Shown: positions 1 to 12,218 of the stretch, piece after piece
Layout of the letters: the number at the start of each line of letters is the position of its first letter
How positions within the stretch are numbered: position 1 is the first letter of the stretch
Origin: Siphonodentalium dalli
Lineage: Eukaryota > Mollusca > Scaphopoda > Gadilida > Siphonodentaliidae
DNA: 64,000 nt
Assembly: GCA_032622095.1 (NCBI GenBank)
Contig: CP136066.1
Location: forward strand, 93,019,319 to 93,083,318
Direction: 5' to 3'
Translations under genes and position numbers: made by a program
The notes under the pieces: model-generated
The model's database searches: none
The model's input: only the letters and a program-made list of their open reading frames with translations
What the model was told of the DNA's origin: nothing

Positions 1-9
1 TGAAAGCGC

Positions 10-145
10 ATCCGAAACACCCCCAAATATACAAATAGACTCGCACGTCGTCGAGTTGATGTAAGTCGTTATAACGACTTGGAAGTCATTGTAACGAGTT
101 GTGTATTTGTATATTTTAGGGGGTGCAGTAGTGTTTCGGGTGGCC
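10..145. repeat. Imperfect inverted repeat, MITE-like
   Basis: The left arm (CCGAAACACCCCC followed by AAATATACAAATA) is repeated in reverse at 103-143 (TATTTGTATATTTTAGGGGG ... GTGTTTCGG). The middle has small palindromes such as GTCGTTATAACGAC. It looks like a small foldback repeat. No target-site duplication was identified and the family is unknown. Confidence 0.5.
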
Positions 146-289
146 TTAATGTGCTTTCGTAATAAGCGATTGCGTGGAAAGCTTCATTCTCGGTTTAGTC
201 ACGTTCACGCAACCGGTCAGAACTATATACGCAGTATTGTGTCGTACGTTACCCACTAGCCAATAACTGGTAACAGCCCTCCCACTCAG

Positions 290-560
290 GGACGTGGCGA
301 CCCAACTTTGGTCAAATGTTTCACCTGTTGTAATTGCCATTCCTGACACAACATTAGTTGGAAATTTCACACACAATTAGGTTGAAGTCGTTCTCATTGG
401 TTTATTTCCAAACCAGTAACATTTGTTGTTTCAGATCAACCTGCAGTTGCATATGTTCCTACTTTCGGTAAACTTAAGGTATATTATACAAAGACAATGG
501 GGTGCAAATGGAATTTTGAGATCATGTGAGTTTGGTCTGGTTCAGTTGGAATTGTGAAGG
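290..560. repeat. Dispersed repeat also present at the right edge
   Basis: This segment (GGGACGTGGCGACC..., TTAGTTGGAAATTTCACAC, GGGGTGCAAATGGAATT) matches, with divergence, the block near 62685-62960 and the motif near 63745-63800. It is a dispersed, non-coding repeat seen at both ends of the window. The open frame covering part of it (146-376) is not supported as a gene. Confidence 0.5.
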
Positions 561-794
561 TGGACACCCCGCCCCAAACATAGATCCTATAGGCACGTCC
601 CGGTGTGAGCCGCCTGTATCCAGCTAACGGGAATATTGAACACTAGAGATGGCACTGTCCTGGTGGGATAATGAATAACATCAGTGCAAACTGAGCTATA
701 CATTAAGGGTGAATTAAGGGTGACATACTAACATATCTGTTAGTTTTTTTGTTTTTTTTTTCGAAAAAAAAAAACCATAAGGAAAACAAACTCA

Positions 795-1072
795 GACACA
801 ATTGTGCATGCTGCGAACATTTTTATGTCGAAAAATCGGGATAACTCCACAAAATAAGTCGGACGGACCTCATAATCGCAGGTGCACATGTTCCCATGGT
901 ACTAAATATTTTATTGTGTGCCAAATTTCAAAAGCTTTGACCAGACAACGTATGAATGAAAACAAGTTCGGATAAAATTACGCATGTTGCGAACAATTTC
1001 TAAGTCGAAAAAGTGGAATAAAACAAGTCGAACGAACCTCGTGCTCGCATGTGCACATGTTCCCATGGTCAC
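795..1072. repeat. Two-copy diverged tandem repeat (~175 bp)
   Basis: Two related units share GCATGCTGCGAACA / GCATGTTGCGAACA, TAAGTCGGACGGACCTC / CAAGTCGAACGAACCTC, and a common end GTGCACATGTTCCCATGGT. The same ending (CGCAGGTG.ACA..TTCCCATGG) occurs near 41660-41685, so the units belong to the repeat family annotated at 41160-41830. Nothing is coding. Confidence 0.5.
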
Positions 1073-1616
1073 GGTGGGGAATCACGTGTTTTCGAGGATG
1101 GTGAGTACCACGAATTCAAAATATACAAAAACACAACATATAAGGAACTGACACAAAATATAGCATTTTGACTGTTACGAGCATATGCTAGTTTATTATT
1201 AAAACAAGTTCTTATCTTATTTGTTCCGAAATGCGCAGTAGTTTTCTATAACATTCTGACCAAAATTACCAGGCGGAGGTTCTTGAATACACCATGCAGT
1301 GCATACGTCTATATAGGAGAATCCTTCGACTGACAACTTGAATTTTGTTAACAGCGATGTGAGAGTTTCGTAGAAAATAATTCAGGTGTTAAACTGGTGC
1401 AAGCATGGTTCATGTTGTCGCACACAATATACCAATTTTACACACTTCTTCAATTTGGCAAAACTTACTGCTTTTAAAGACAAAACCTATTTTTCTTACA
1501 GAAATGACTCTATACTTGAACTAATAAAGAGGTGAGTGTATTTGCTGACAATGTTAGCGGTCGGTGTATTCTGTTGTGATTTTCATGATGACATGATGAT
1601 TCGACTCAAGCTCAAT

Positions 1617-2064
1617 TTAAAAGTACTCAATCCGATCAGACGGTCCCCATTTCTTCAAAATACGCTTTAGTTATCAGAATCGATTAATTACAACAAAATA
1701 ATGCTAACCACTGTCAACTATGGTATACAATTTCCCAAAACGTGTTATTTATCAACATATTGTTCAACGAAATATGACCGTAAATTATCACATCATTATC
1801 ACGAAATTTGGCCGTATTGCCCCTTGATTTTAGAGTTATCCATCTTCATCTCCAATTTGGTCCGAGGCCGTCTTCTCGTCGACTTTTTACCAGGCCACTA
1901 AAAAGTACCGATGGTGAAAAATAATAGATTTCACCAAAATTCGATATATGATCACTCTGAGCTTTGATGTGTGGGTTCCTCAACTCGAATCAGATATTTT
2001 TTTTTACCGCCGTATAGCGAAATAGTAATTTGCGAGCGTTAATTCGTATTATTAATCTTTAATT
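1617..2064. mobile_element. MITE, TTAAAGGTACTCAATCCGAT family (copy 1)
   Basis: A diverged copy of a ~440-bp non-autonomous DNA transposon. The left end TTAAAAGTACTCAATCCGAT and right end (GCGTTAATTCG ... ATCTTTAA) are inverted versions of each other. The interior (GATGGTGAAAAATAATAGATT, TCGTCGACTTTTT) is shared with the copies at 30559-30997, 42198-42685 and 52831-53250. The open frames at 1701-1901 and 2083-2265 are not convincing genes. Confidence 0.65.
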
Positions 2065-2368
2065 TAATTTTTAGGGATATGTTTGTTCTGCTCAAAATAT
2101 GTCACCTATTCTGATTCAGGAATTATTTCCCTGTGTCTAATTTACTATGAATGTGGTTCAGTCTTTTGTAACTTATATTTATGTGACAGTAGAAATATTG
2201 GCCACCTCAGCCTCATCTTAAACGGACATGGCTCATTCCGTCTTCCTTCCATGTTTTCTGCGTAATATGGAAGGAGGTATAAGATAAGTTAACACATGTA
2301 CGAAATAGTATTATACCGGCTCCATATGCTCTGAAAAATACTGTCCATGGTCACTGCCATTTTCCCGA

Positions 2369-2611
2369 TATTCTTGTGGTGAACAAGGAACTATACAGCA
2401 CTACATTCTCAACTGCAGCTTAAACCAAGGGTACAGGGACATTCTGTTTTCTTATCTCACCGAAAGTCCGCAACTCCAGGATTCTATAAATGACAGCGGC
2501 ATAACAATAAAACTTCTCCTCGGACAATGCGAAGGACTGTCAGCAGATACAGAACTTCTTCGACATAAACTTGTTCACAGCTTTGTCAGATCTTCAGGCA
2601 TCAGTGTCTAA
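2369..2611 (+). pseudogene. Non-LTR retrotransposon ORF2 C-terminal remnant
   Basis: An open frame without its own ATG encodes the cysteine-histidine tail typical of many non-LTR retrotransposon ORF2 proteins: SCGEQGTIQHYILNC, where Cys, His and Cys are spaced like the C-terminal zinc knuckle, followed by ~60 residues to a stop at 2609. The frame can be read upstream for a few more residues (PWSLPFSRY), but no reverse-transcriptase core is present. The fragment ends 22 bp before the Helitron array. It is a dead 3' fragment. The family is inferred from the motif, and the clade cannot be assigned. Confidence 0.6.
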
Positions 2612-2633
2612 ACAATGATATTATATATGTATA

Positions 2634-3372
2634 CTAGAAGGTGACCCGACTTCGTCCGGGCTTTGACCTTGAATTGTCCATTTTGAAGGTCAAGGTCAAG
2701 TGGGGTCACGATTTGACCAGTCCAAAAACACTGCCCGGACAAAAGTACCCGACAAACGTGCTCGTCGAAATCCATCCGGTATTACCCGATTTGACCTTGA
2801 ATTGATCATTTTGAAGGTCAAGGTCTGGTCGGGGTCACGATTGGACCCGTCCAAAACAATCAGTGGACAAAAGTAACCCCACGTATCAAATTTCGTCGAA
2901 ATCCCATCAAAATTGGCGATTTGACCTTGAAGTTACCCGATTTCAAGGTCAATGTCACGTCGCACGGGCAAATGAATATGCTTATGAGACTCGCCATAAG
3001 AAAGTACCCCCACATACCAAGTTTCATCGAAATCCCGTGATATTCGGGCGTTTGACCTTGAAATGACCCGATTTCAAGGTCAAGGTCACGTCGCACGGGC
3101 AAATTAATAGGCCTATGTCACTCCCCGCCTGCACGTATCCCCACATACCAAGTTTCATCGAAATCCCGATATATTTGGGCGTTTGACCTTGAAATTACCC
3201 GATTTCAAGGTCAAGGTCACGTCGAACGGGTAAATTAATAGGCCTATGCCCGTTCCCGGCCGAAAATACCCCCACGTACAAAGTTTCATCGAAATCGGGT
3301 CGGCCGTTTTCTAGTTCATCGCGAACACAGACACACGGACAGACAGACAGATCTTCCAAAATATATAATAGA
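2634..3372 (-). repeat. Helitron unit 1 with internal ~125-bp repeats
   Basis: Its interior is made of three to four related ~125-bp subrepeats, each with CCCACATACCAAGTTTCATC, GGGCGTTTGACCTTGAAAT and TTTCAAGGTCAAGGTCACGTC. It is the richest unit for the extended half-site TCAAGGTCA, present on both strands. Units 1 and 2 lack the TATA-containing insert of units 3-5. Confidence 0.75.
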
Positions 3373-4138
3373 CTAGAAGGTCACCCGACTTCGTCCGGGC
3401 TTTGACCTTGAATTGGCATTTTGAAGGTCAAGGTCAGTTGAGGTAACGATTTGACCCGTCCAAAACACTGCCCGGACAAAAGTACCCGACAAACGTGCCC
3501 GTCGAAATCCATCCGGTTTTACCCGATTTGACCTTGAATTGATCATTTTGAAGGTCAAGGTCTGGTCAGGGTCACGATTGGACCCGTCCAAAACAATCAG
3601 TGGACAAAACTAACACCACGTATCAAATTTCGTCGAAATCCCATCAAAATTGGCGATTTGACCTTGAAGTTACCCAATTTCAAGGTCACGTCGCACGGGC
3701 AAATGAATATGCTTATGAGACTCGCCATAAGAAAGTACCCCCACATACCAAGTTTCATCGAAATCCTGTGATATTCGGGCGTTTAACCTTGAAATTACCC
3801 GATTTCAAGGTCAAGGTCACGTCGCACGGACAAATTAATAGGCCTATGCCAGTTCTCGGCCGAAAATACCCCCACATACCAAGTTTCATTGAAATCGGTT
3901 CGGCCGTTTTCGAGTCCATCGCGAACAGACAGACACACAGACAGACACACAGACAGATCTTCCAAAATATATAATAGACTAGAAGGTGACCCGACTTCGT
4001 CCGGGCTTTGACCTTGAATTGACCAACACCAACACCCCAAAAATGGTGGAAATCGGCCCAGCGGATACCGGGAAATCGGCCCAGCGGATACCGAGATACC
4101 CTATGCATCAAATTTCGTCCGTAAAAATCCGCCAGTTT

Positions 4139-4600
4139 AACCCGATTTGATTTCCACTCAAGTATATAAACGCGCCTCATATACACACGCTCATTAATTA
4201 TCAAGTTTCAACGTAAAGATAAATTACCATCGGTGCCCGAGATATCGCCAAGACGTCTGAAACAGTCAAATGCATCGGCCGGTTAAGCGTTAACGTGATC
4301 TAACGTTGTGACCTCTAACGACGTCATAGAAGTTACGCATTGTTTTTATCCTGATGGAAGATAGTACCACTTCTTCTTGATAATTGAGACAGATAACTAA
4401 AACGGATACATACGCATTATATATCGTTGGAAAGAGGAAACACGAAAGATTCTCACAGTGTCATTATTATGACTGGCATTTTATTATTCGCGCTGTTTCG
4501 AATCGATTTGTAAGCACCGAACTCAAATGAAAGTCCCGTAACACAGCGTAAAAACAGATTTGACCTCGGCACGTGAAAAGTTGACCTCGGATCTGAAAAT
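4139..4600 (+). other. TATA-containing cassette inside Helitron units 3-5
   Basis: Units 3, 4 and 5 share a ~450-bp block absent from units 1 and 2. It contains CTCAAGTATATAAACGCGCC, a good TATA-box look-alike, followed by CACGCTCATTAATTATCAAG, a CRE-like AACGACGTCAT and a TATATATCGTTGGAAAG stretch. The second copy is at about 4946-5400 and a rearranged one at 5716-6360. It could be captured host promoter sequence, which Helitrons are known to acquire, but I recognise no source gene. Confidence 0.45.
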
Positions 4601-5787
4601 CAATAGGCCTATGCCACTTCCCGACCGATAGTACCCTCACATACGAAGTTTCATCGAAATCGGGTCGGCCGTTTTCGAGTTCATCGCGAACACACACAGA
4701 CAGACACACCACACACACACAGACAGATCTTCCAAAATATATAATAGACTAGAAGGTGACCCGACTTCGTCCGGGCTTTGACCTTGAATTGACCATTTTG
4801 AAGGTCAATGTCAGGTGGGGTCAAACACCAACACCCCAAAAATGGTGGAAATCGGCCCAGCGGATACCGGGAAATCGGCCCAGCGGATATCGAGATACCC
4901 TATGCATCAAATTTCGTCCGTAAAAATCCGCCAGTTTAACCCGATTTGATTTCCACTCAAGTATATAAACGCGCCTCATATACACACGCTCATTAATTAT
5001 CAAGTTTCAACGTAAAGATAAATTACCATCGGTACCCGAGATATCGCCAAGACGTCGGAAACAGTCAAATGCATCGGCCGGTTAAGCGTTAACGTGATCT
5101 AACGTTATGACCTCTAACGACGTCATAGAAGTTACGCATTGTTTTTATCCTGATGGAAGATAGTACCACTTCTTCTTGATAATTGAGACAGATAACTAAA
5201 ACGGATACATACGCATTATATATCGTTGGAAAGAGGAAACACGAAAGATTCTCACAGTGTCATTATTATGACTGGCATTTTATTATTCGCGCTGTTTCGA
5301 ATCGATTTGTAAGCACCGAACTCAAATGAAAGTCCCGTAACACAGCGTAAAAACAGATTTGACCTCGGCACGTGAAAAGTTGACCTCGGATCTGAAAATT
5401 AATATGCCTGTGCCACTTCCCGACCGATAATATCCTCACATACGAAGTTTGATCGAAATAGGGTCGGCCGTTTTCGAGTCCATCGCGATCACACACACAG
5501 ACACACAGACACACACACACACACACACGGATCTTCCAAAAATATATAATAGACTAGAAGGTGACCCGACTTCGTCCGGGGTTTGACCTTGAATTGTCTA
5601 TTTTGAAGGCCAAGGACAAGTGGGGTCACGATTTGACCCGTCCAAAACACTGCCCGAACAAAAGTACCCGACAAAAGCACCTGTCGAAATCAATCCGGTT
5701 TTACCCGATTTGACCTTTTAACCCGATTTGATTTCCACTCAAGTATATAAACGCGCCTCATATACACACGCTCATTAATTATCAAGT

Positions 5788-6150
5788 TTCAACGTAAAGA
5801 TAAATCGCCAAGACGTCTGAAACAGTCAAATGCATCGGCCGGTTAAGCGTTAACGTGATCTAACGTTATGAACTCTAACGACGTCATAGAAGTTACGCAT
5901 TGTTTTTATCCTGATGGAAGATAGTACCACTTCTTCTTGATAATTGAGGCAGATAACTAAAACGGATACTCAAGTTTCAACGTAAAGATATATCGCCAAG
6001 ACGTCTGAAACAGTCAAATGCATCGGCCGGTTAAGCATTAACGTGATCTAACGTTATGAACTCTAACGACGTCATAGAAGTTACGCATTGTTTTTATCCT
6101 GATGGAAGATAGTACCACTTCTTCTTGATAATTGAGGCAGATAACTAAAA
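5788..6150 (+). repeat. Internal ~180-bp direct duplication in Helitron unit 5
   Basis: The block from TCAAGTTTCAACGTAAAGATA to GATAACTAAAACGGATA occurs twice in succession (about 5788-5969 and 5970-6150), nearly identical. Units 3 and 4 have it once. It is a recent tandem duplication private to unit 5. Confidence 0.75.
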
Positions 6151-6442
6151 CGGATACATACGCATTATATATCGTTGGAAAGAGGAAACGCGAACGATTC
6201 TCACAGTGTCATTATTATGACTGGCATTTAATTATTCGCGCTGTTTCGAATCAATTTGTAAGCACCGAACTGAAATGAAAGTCCCGTAAAACAACGTAAA
6301 AACAGATTTGACCTCGGCACGTGAAAAGTTGAGCTCGGATCTGAAAATTAATAGGCCTATGCCCGTTCCCGGTCGAAAATACCACCACATACCAAGTTTC
6401 ATCGAAATCGGCTCAGTCGTTTTCGAGTTCATCGCGAACACA

Positions 6443-6481
6443 CAGACCACACACACACCCACACACACACACACACACACA

Positions 6482-6514
<33 letters not shown>
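6443..6514. repeat. (CA)n microsatellite
   Basis: About 70 bp of interrupted CA repeats sit at the 5' side (minus-strand sense) of Helitron unit 5. The overlapping histidine/threonine-rich and cysteine/valine-rich frames are translation artefacts of the dinucleotide repeat. Confidence 0.9.
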
Positions 6515-6517
<3 letters not shown>

Positions 6518-6538
6518 TCTTCCAAAATATATAATAGA

Positions 6539-7917
6539 TAACTCTCCCTTACCAGATAGAAGACGTCACACATACAGAGTATAGCACCTATAGTGAATAC
6601 AGCACCAGCAGTTAAAGCACCAGTGACATTAATCAGCTACAGATGATTATGATGCCAACAACAACAACAGATATTTTCAATTTTCGCACAGAAGTGAAGC
6701 AAACGCGCTATAATTCTATATCAGGAATATACTAACACGGAACGCTCATTTATGTTCCGTGACGTGCAAATGGCTGTTGGTTTGTTTGGGACCCAAACAT
6801 CGTGTTCAAAGTTGTATTTGTTATCGACCTATTTCAAATAATTGGGGTATATATTTTGGAGCGCAAGCCGTCAAGTGGATTTAATCTGACTTACATTGTT
6901 AATTATACAACCGAAAAAGAATCTAGGGTATGACCCACTGGTTTACACTACTTGTAACCGGTGTACTGGGTGGCATTATTATATTTTATGCAATGTGTGC
7001 CCTCTTTGCATAAATTATATCGGTGATATGACATCTACATTATAAACAACTTCTAAACCTAGGTCAGATTTCATACAACTCCGTCGCTTATGAGATAGAT
7101 TATATGGACACTACACACCTGAAATGCCATCATTTCTCGAGAGCAATGTTTGTTTTAAATATTATCTGAAATTATGTGCAATATTATATTACACTGTATT
7201 GGTGTTGGTATCTGTTATCTGGCCTATAGAGATGTAATTCGCGCCATAATGATGTCATAAAAAGTATGGTTAGTCGCCCCAGTTATAAGCAAGGGCGAGA
7301 CTTTATAGAGCGCCTCTGTTTGTGGAGGATATGTCCAACTTGAACTTCCTACTGGAACCCCCCCCCCCCCCCACCCCACCACCACAACTAAAGACCAACC
7401 GTCCCAACCCCGTGAAACATCAGTTCACCATGCATGCACCGGCTTGCGTTGACATTGCCATTTGACACCACACAAAGAAAATACTGTCCACAAATACTGA
7501 TTTTAGAGTTATCCATCTTCATCCGCAATTTGAGCGCCTCTGTTTGAGTCACTATAACATGCTCTAATCATTACATTGTATCGAACAATGTATTATTAGT
7601 ATAGACCTAGGTTTAGAACCTGTCTACGCTATTTAGTAAAGGAACATTGTTAACTGGTCCAGTGCTGCATGGAAGCCCATATTTGGACCTTCTGTAAGAG
7701 TGCTGGAAGCCCAGATCTGGGCTTTGGAGGCATCACTGTATATATATATTTTTAGTTTCATCATTTCAATCATGTTTGTCGAGTAATATTTTTTGAAATA
7801 TTGTTGCATATATAATTAAATTGTGACATCGTGAAGTATGAATGGATGCCGACCAATAAAATTGTCAGAAAGCATAGTTTTATTGTGAAAAGTTAGAGGA
7901 AAATGACAAATTGATTT
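6539..7917. other. Non-coding stretch, only simple sequence
   Basis: No exon, RNA gene or clear element was recognised. A C-run with an interrupted CCACC tail lies at about 7360-7385, and AT-rich runs flank it. Confidence 0.5.
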
Positions 7918-8195
7918 GCCCAACGGCGTCCGACAATCAGGCTCATATCCATAACCTAATCTGATAACGAGACTCCTAACCATATCCTGATGTGAGGCTC
8001 ATAATCTAATCCGACAACCAGTCTTATAACCATAACCCAATAAACATCCAGGCTCATAACATATACATGCACATGCAACCCAATCGGACAACCAGGCTCA
8101 TTCATTATCTATATATAATGATATGTCCAGGCTCAATACATACCCTAATCAGGCAACCAGACTCATAACCATAACCTAATCCAAAATGTATTTAT
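7918..8195. repeat. Degenerate minisatellite, ~40-bp period
   Basis: A loose tandem repeat of the pattern CCTAATC-GACAACCAGGCTCATAACCATAA. Recognisable units begin near 7930, 7960, 8010, 8080 and 8140. Copies vary in length and sequence. Not coding. Confidence 0.6.
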
Positions 8196-8339
8196 GTGTG
8201 GGGCTCAAGTTCGAGAAAAAAGAGTGCAAACGTAGCAAATTGCATACTCCAAGCATAAATTTCAATGATTTTCTGTTTATTGAAATATATATACGCATTT
8301 CTTTATGTGTATTAGGATATTTAGCAGAAAACCAGCTAA

Positions 8340-8700
8340 TAATACAACCTGGAGCGGGGGCACTAAATTGGGAGTGATGCATTATACGAATTAACGCTCG
8401 CTAATTACCATTTCTTTGGCTTCGGGGTTAAAAAATATCTGATTCGTGTCGAGGAACCATATTTGGGTCTAAAATTGACCTATTTGGGTCTAAAAAATTT
8501 ACATTTGCTGTTGTTTCAGGCGTCGTAAACTGTACCCACCCCACTTGGCACTAATTAATGAATATATGATGGGTTGGAGATGCTAAGCCAATTTAGTGCC
8601 CCGATGGTGTAATGTAGCTCCAGACGCGGGGCGAAAGGAACAACATCACCCCGGGTGGGGGCAATAAATTGGGAGTGGTCAACTACAACAAATGCTCTAA
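8340..8700. repeat. Fragmentary MITE pieces
   Basis: 8386-8470 is a fragment of the TTAAAGGTACTCAATCCGAT family (TTAACGCTCGCTAATTACC, TTCTTTGGCTTCGGGG, ATTCGTGTCGAGGAACC). The flanks carry a related motif on opposite strands: GGGGGCACTAAATTGGGAGT (8353), AGCCAATTTAGTGCCCC (8586) and GGGGGCAATAAATTGGGAGT (8657). This suggests an older foldback element interrupted by the fragment. Confidence 0.5.
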
Positions 8701-9285
8701 TCATTAAATTGTATCGAATAATATGTTTAGTATACCATCTGCCTCCATTTCTCCATTTCGCCATTTTTTCTGACCTGTTGATTTGCTAATTGCAACGTAA
8801 CTAAATTTACAAGTTCCACACTGTTCTCTCAGATCACCTGTATTTCAAACTGGAATTTTAGATGAAGTAATCACAACACAGAAGAACATTTGATTATGTA
8901 TTAGCTTCGAAATATATAAAACAAAAGAAAATAACGACGCGTATTTGTCAAATTTCTTATCCGGAAGCCGAGCGACTTTCTGAAACAAAGTAAAATATGG
9001 AAGCGAAGTTGTGGAACGTTTCTTATTAAACGGCCGAAATTATCACTTCAGAGGATTATTTGCTCCGCACACCGAACGGAACAACAAAACCCAAAATTCT
9101 AACAACTTGGTGAATTCAGCTAACTGAGTATAACGCAAACAATATCGTGCCTTCAAATTCAAATACATTAGCATGAAACACAGGTGTTCTTTATACGGCA
9201 AGGATACACTCGTGACGTCACATGCCAAATATGGCCGGAACTATTTAGTAAATAGAGCATGGCTTGGACTATATGCCGGTATAGT

Positions 9286-9350
9286 AACCAGTGGGGTGGG
9301 TATAGTTCAATACGCGAAGCGGGGTGAACTATACACCCACCCAGTGGGCA
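9286..9350. repeat. Imperfect hairpin (~20-bp stem)
   Basis: CAGTGGGGTGGGTATAGTTCA is mirrored by TGAACTATACACCCACCCAG around a ~15-nt loop. It is probably the centre of a small palindromic MITE; no ends were identified. Confidence 0.6.
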
Positions 9351-9399
9351 ATACACCCGCGTAGTTAACGACAAGACATGCTCTATTTATTATATTCCA

Positions 9400-11690
9400 C
9401 CGAACAATTCGAACTTACAGCATGAGGATGCCTACTATATAACCGTGTCCTCCCAACGCTAACTTCTGGCCTGTTCTAATTCCCTTCATAAGACGTTGAT
9501 CGAAAACAAGAACAACTCGTTTTATACTGAGAACGTAATTGTTATCCACTTAACCATTTTAAAAGAAACATAATATTCGCAAGTATTTGTTGAAATCTAG
9601 TTTATATAAACTGAAACGGGCATGCAGTACTTAGATTTGTTTTGAATGCCCGAAAACCAGAAACTATACCACAAGGTGAATTGAACAGTATGTTGCCACT
9701 TTGCAAGTTGGCATCGTTCCTGTGATTTTTTTGGACACGCCTCAGTAAATTGGTGAACACAGTTACAATTATATGTTCTCGAGATTTAAGTCTCTGTTCA
9801 TTGCTTTTTTATACGAGTTTGGTGTAGAATATGTCAAGTTCAACTTTAATACTCGCGTCTAGTCAAGACTACACTCAGCCGACTGCACGAATACTACCCC
9901 ACTGCCTGCCACAATTCTGATGAAAATATGAATGATTATAGGCATCGGCCGGTTTCGCAAATGAACATTGTGTCGGGTTCGCATACAAACCGAAATCAGA
10001 CAGTGTTAACACCATTCCAGCAGTGCTGACTTATTTTTTTATTTGCATTTGCAGCCGGTCGAAGATCATACGATTGTTAGATCTAAAAGTCAATAGACGT
10101 CAGGAAAATCGTATATAGCTAACTACAAGACGCATACTCAGCCGGAATACTTTATGAGCTGAGCATATACACTGTAAAAGTTGGAAATACAGTATGTTTT
10201 ACAGTGTAAATCGCGTTCAATTATTTCCCTTTTTCTCATTAACACAAACACATGCATGGCGGCCATAAGCGATCATATTTGAATACAAAATGATGTAAAT
10301 TTACTTCAATTTGGTGTATAGATATATTACGTACCGTAGCCAGGTCTCATACAACGATTAAATATGTACTTTATGGGCGCCAAGATACAGAAGAATAACG
10401 CAGTTTTATCTGTACTGTTTATCTTGAATTGTGTAATATGTGTAATTAAACAGTTAAATGTGATCTAAAAGGGATGTATTGATTATGTGACCTTTTCTAG
10501 AAGCAGAAATGTATGTAATGAAAACAGTCTCACGATTGTGACTGATAATCATTTATTTTTAAATCTACAACACCAAATCTGTCAAAATTGACTACTATAG
10601 AACAGTATGAGAGCTATTCATATGGTACTAGGTAAAATGTGTAGATCATATTGTCCGTATCTTAAAATAGTAGTCATAGTTGCCTCCGGTCAAGTGATTA
10701 ATCACGAATATTTCGCTTTATTACACAAATACATGGTGGTATAACATGAACGCAATTTATCAAAATACAAAGAAGTACAATAGACTATCTTCAATAAATT
10801 CTCAACATAACCAAATTTGTCTACATACTCTGTGGCAGAGACTGTCTTTATACCTGGAAATTATATGTGCTTAAATGCACTAACGCCACATATACGCGAA
10901 ACGTACTACCTTTTCTGCAACCACATCGCCGCGTTTACCCATTCTTCCTAATGATACACATATCTGCTGCATACAAAACCATAAATAGCAGCATTGAGTG
11001 AATGGTAAACGCAGAACTAATAACTTTAAACGCGGATGACCTGATCATTAGCGCAAGTATATGGGTGGCAATGGTGATATAATTTCAAACAACAAGATGC
11101 TGAAAACTAATAGTGTGCATTGCGTGGTACATATTCCCGTTGTAAAGTTCCGATTGAAGTAAATTTGAACAAAATTGTCTACTATGAAACCGGTTTGGAA
11201 GCAGCATGAACATTAGTGTTAAATAAAATGTACGATGCACAGTCTCTTCGATCTAGTGAGATCGAGATGAGTGTTTCTTTACAGTATAATCAGCATTACG
11301 ACATACGTGTATGGTTTATTATCACGGAGAGTGTTTAAAATTCCGGAAATATAACTAATATTTACACAGCAATGGTGTGCACTTCAGTTTCTGCGTTACA
11401 TTCAATAATTAATCATCATTCCAAATGATACTACTACGCACTGTGTGACGAAGTATTACTTCGTGTGTTGCATGCCCGAAATAACTGTTTTGGCCCGACT
11501 GTTGGATGCATTCTAAGCAGAAAACCCGAACGTAAATTATTGGGTGAACGTGCGTTGCAGTGATCGATAAATCATTCAGATACATCTGTTTTAATTATAT
11601 GTGTACCTTTAAAGATATATAAAAACATACTTGTAAATTACCAATGTGTATTTTCGCTAGGTGGTTATCCAATATGTTGCTTTCGTCGTA
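9400..11690. other. Non-coding stretch without recognised features
   Basis: About 2.3 kb of AT-rich sequence with no convincing exon, RNA or repeat structure visible by eye. Confidence 0.45.
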
Positions 11691-11694
11691 GCAT

Positions 11695-12010
11695 GGATTG
11701 GAGTTGCGGCCATTTTGACAGCCATTTCATCGCCGCGATTGCATTGTTTTCCGTCCTTGTCACTCTATTAGCCCCCTATACTCTAATTTCATACAAACTG
11801 GTATATATCGGATGGAGGATTAATGTGTTCTGGTATCGCCGATGAGGGATATTGTAGAAAAACGTACTTCACAACGTCGACAAATTTTAAAATCTCTAAA
11901 AAAAGTTTGCTCAAAGCGGATTTTAGCGGATTTTGGATATGTTGTAGAGGATATATTCCTCTTCAAAATGGAATAAAAACCAACTTAGTCCAAATTTATT
12001 CTAGGTCAAA
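11695..12010. repeat. Dispersed repeat fragments
   Basis: GTTGCGGCCATTTTGACAGC with its continuation (11700-11765) recurs at about 52303-52365. AAAGCGGATTTTAGCGGAT with its flanks (11915-11945) recurs at about 56976-57000. Both are short shared repeat fragments. The overlapping 90-residue frame at 11823-12095 is not supported as a gene. Confidence 0.5.
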
Positions 12011-12218
12011 CCTTTTATCGACCACACTACTGGGCCCAATGGCTTCATCTAGACAATTTTCATATGAATATAGACAGTTCAGTTTCTCAGAATAATGTAG
12101 AATGTACAAAAGTCTCAAATAAATAAATACATTTCGTGTATGTGCGGGCAGCGGTAAGTTTTGGGTAGATAGCTGAACTCTGCATGTAGCTTGTAGCCTT
12201 GTATAGAACCACGCGAAC

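Larger units (their letters stand above)
2634..6538 (-). mobile_element. Tandem array of five Helitron-like units
   Basis: Five units lie head to tail: 2634-3372, 3373-3978, 3979-4748, 4749-5553 and 5554-6538. On the minus strand each starts TCTATTATATATTTTGG and ends with a hairpin (AGCCCGGACGAAGTCGGG) followed a few bases later by CTAG. The whole array is flanked by A before the 5' TC and T after the 3' CTAG. These are the Helitron hallmarks: 5'-TC, a 3' hairpin, CTRR and insertion between A and T. No Rep/helicase is encoded, so the units are non-autonomous. They carry CA/GACA microsatellites and many TGACCTTGA repeats. Open frames across them are incidental. Confidence 0.85.

Noticed and set aside
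3600-3974. 124-codon plus-strand and 149-codon minus-strand frames in the Helitron array
   Set aside because: They run across repeat units and microsatellites and recur only because the units are duplicated.
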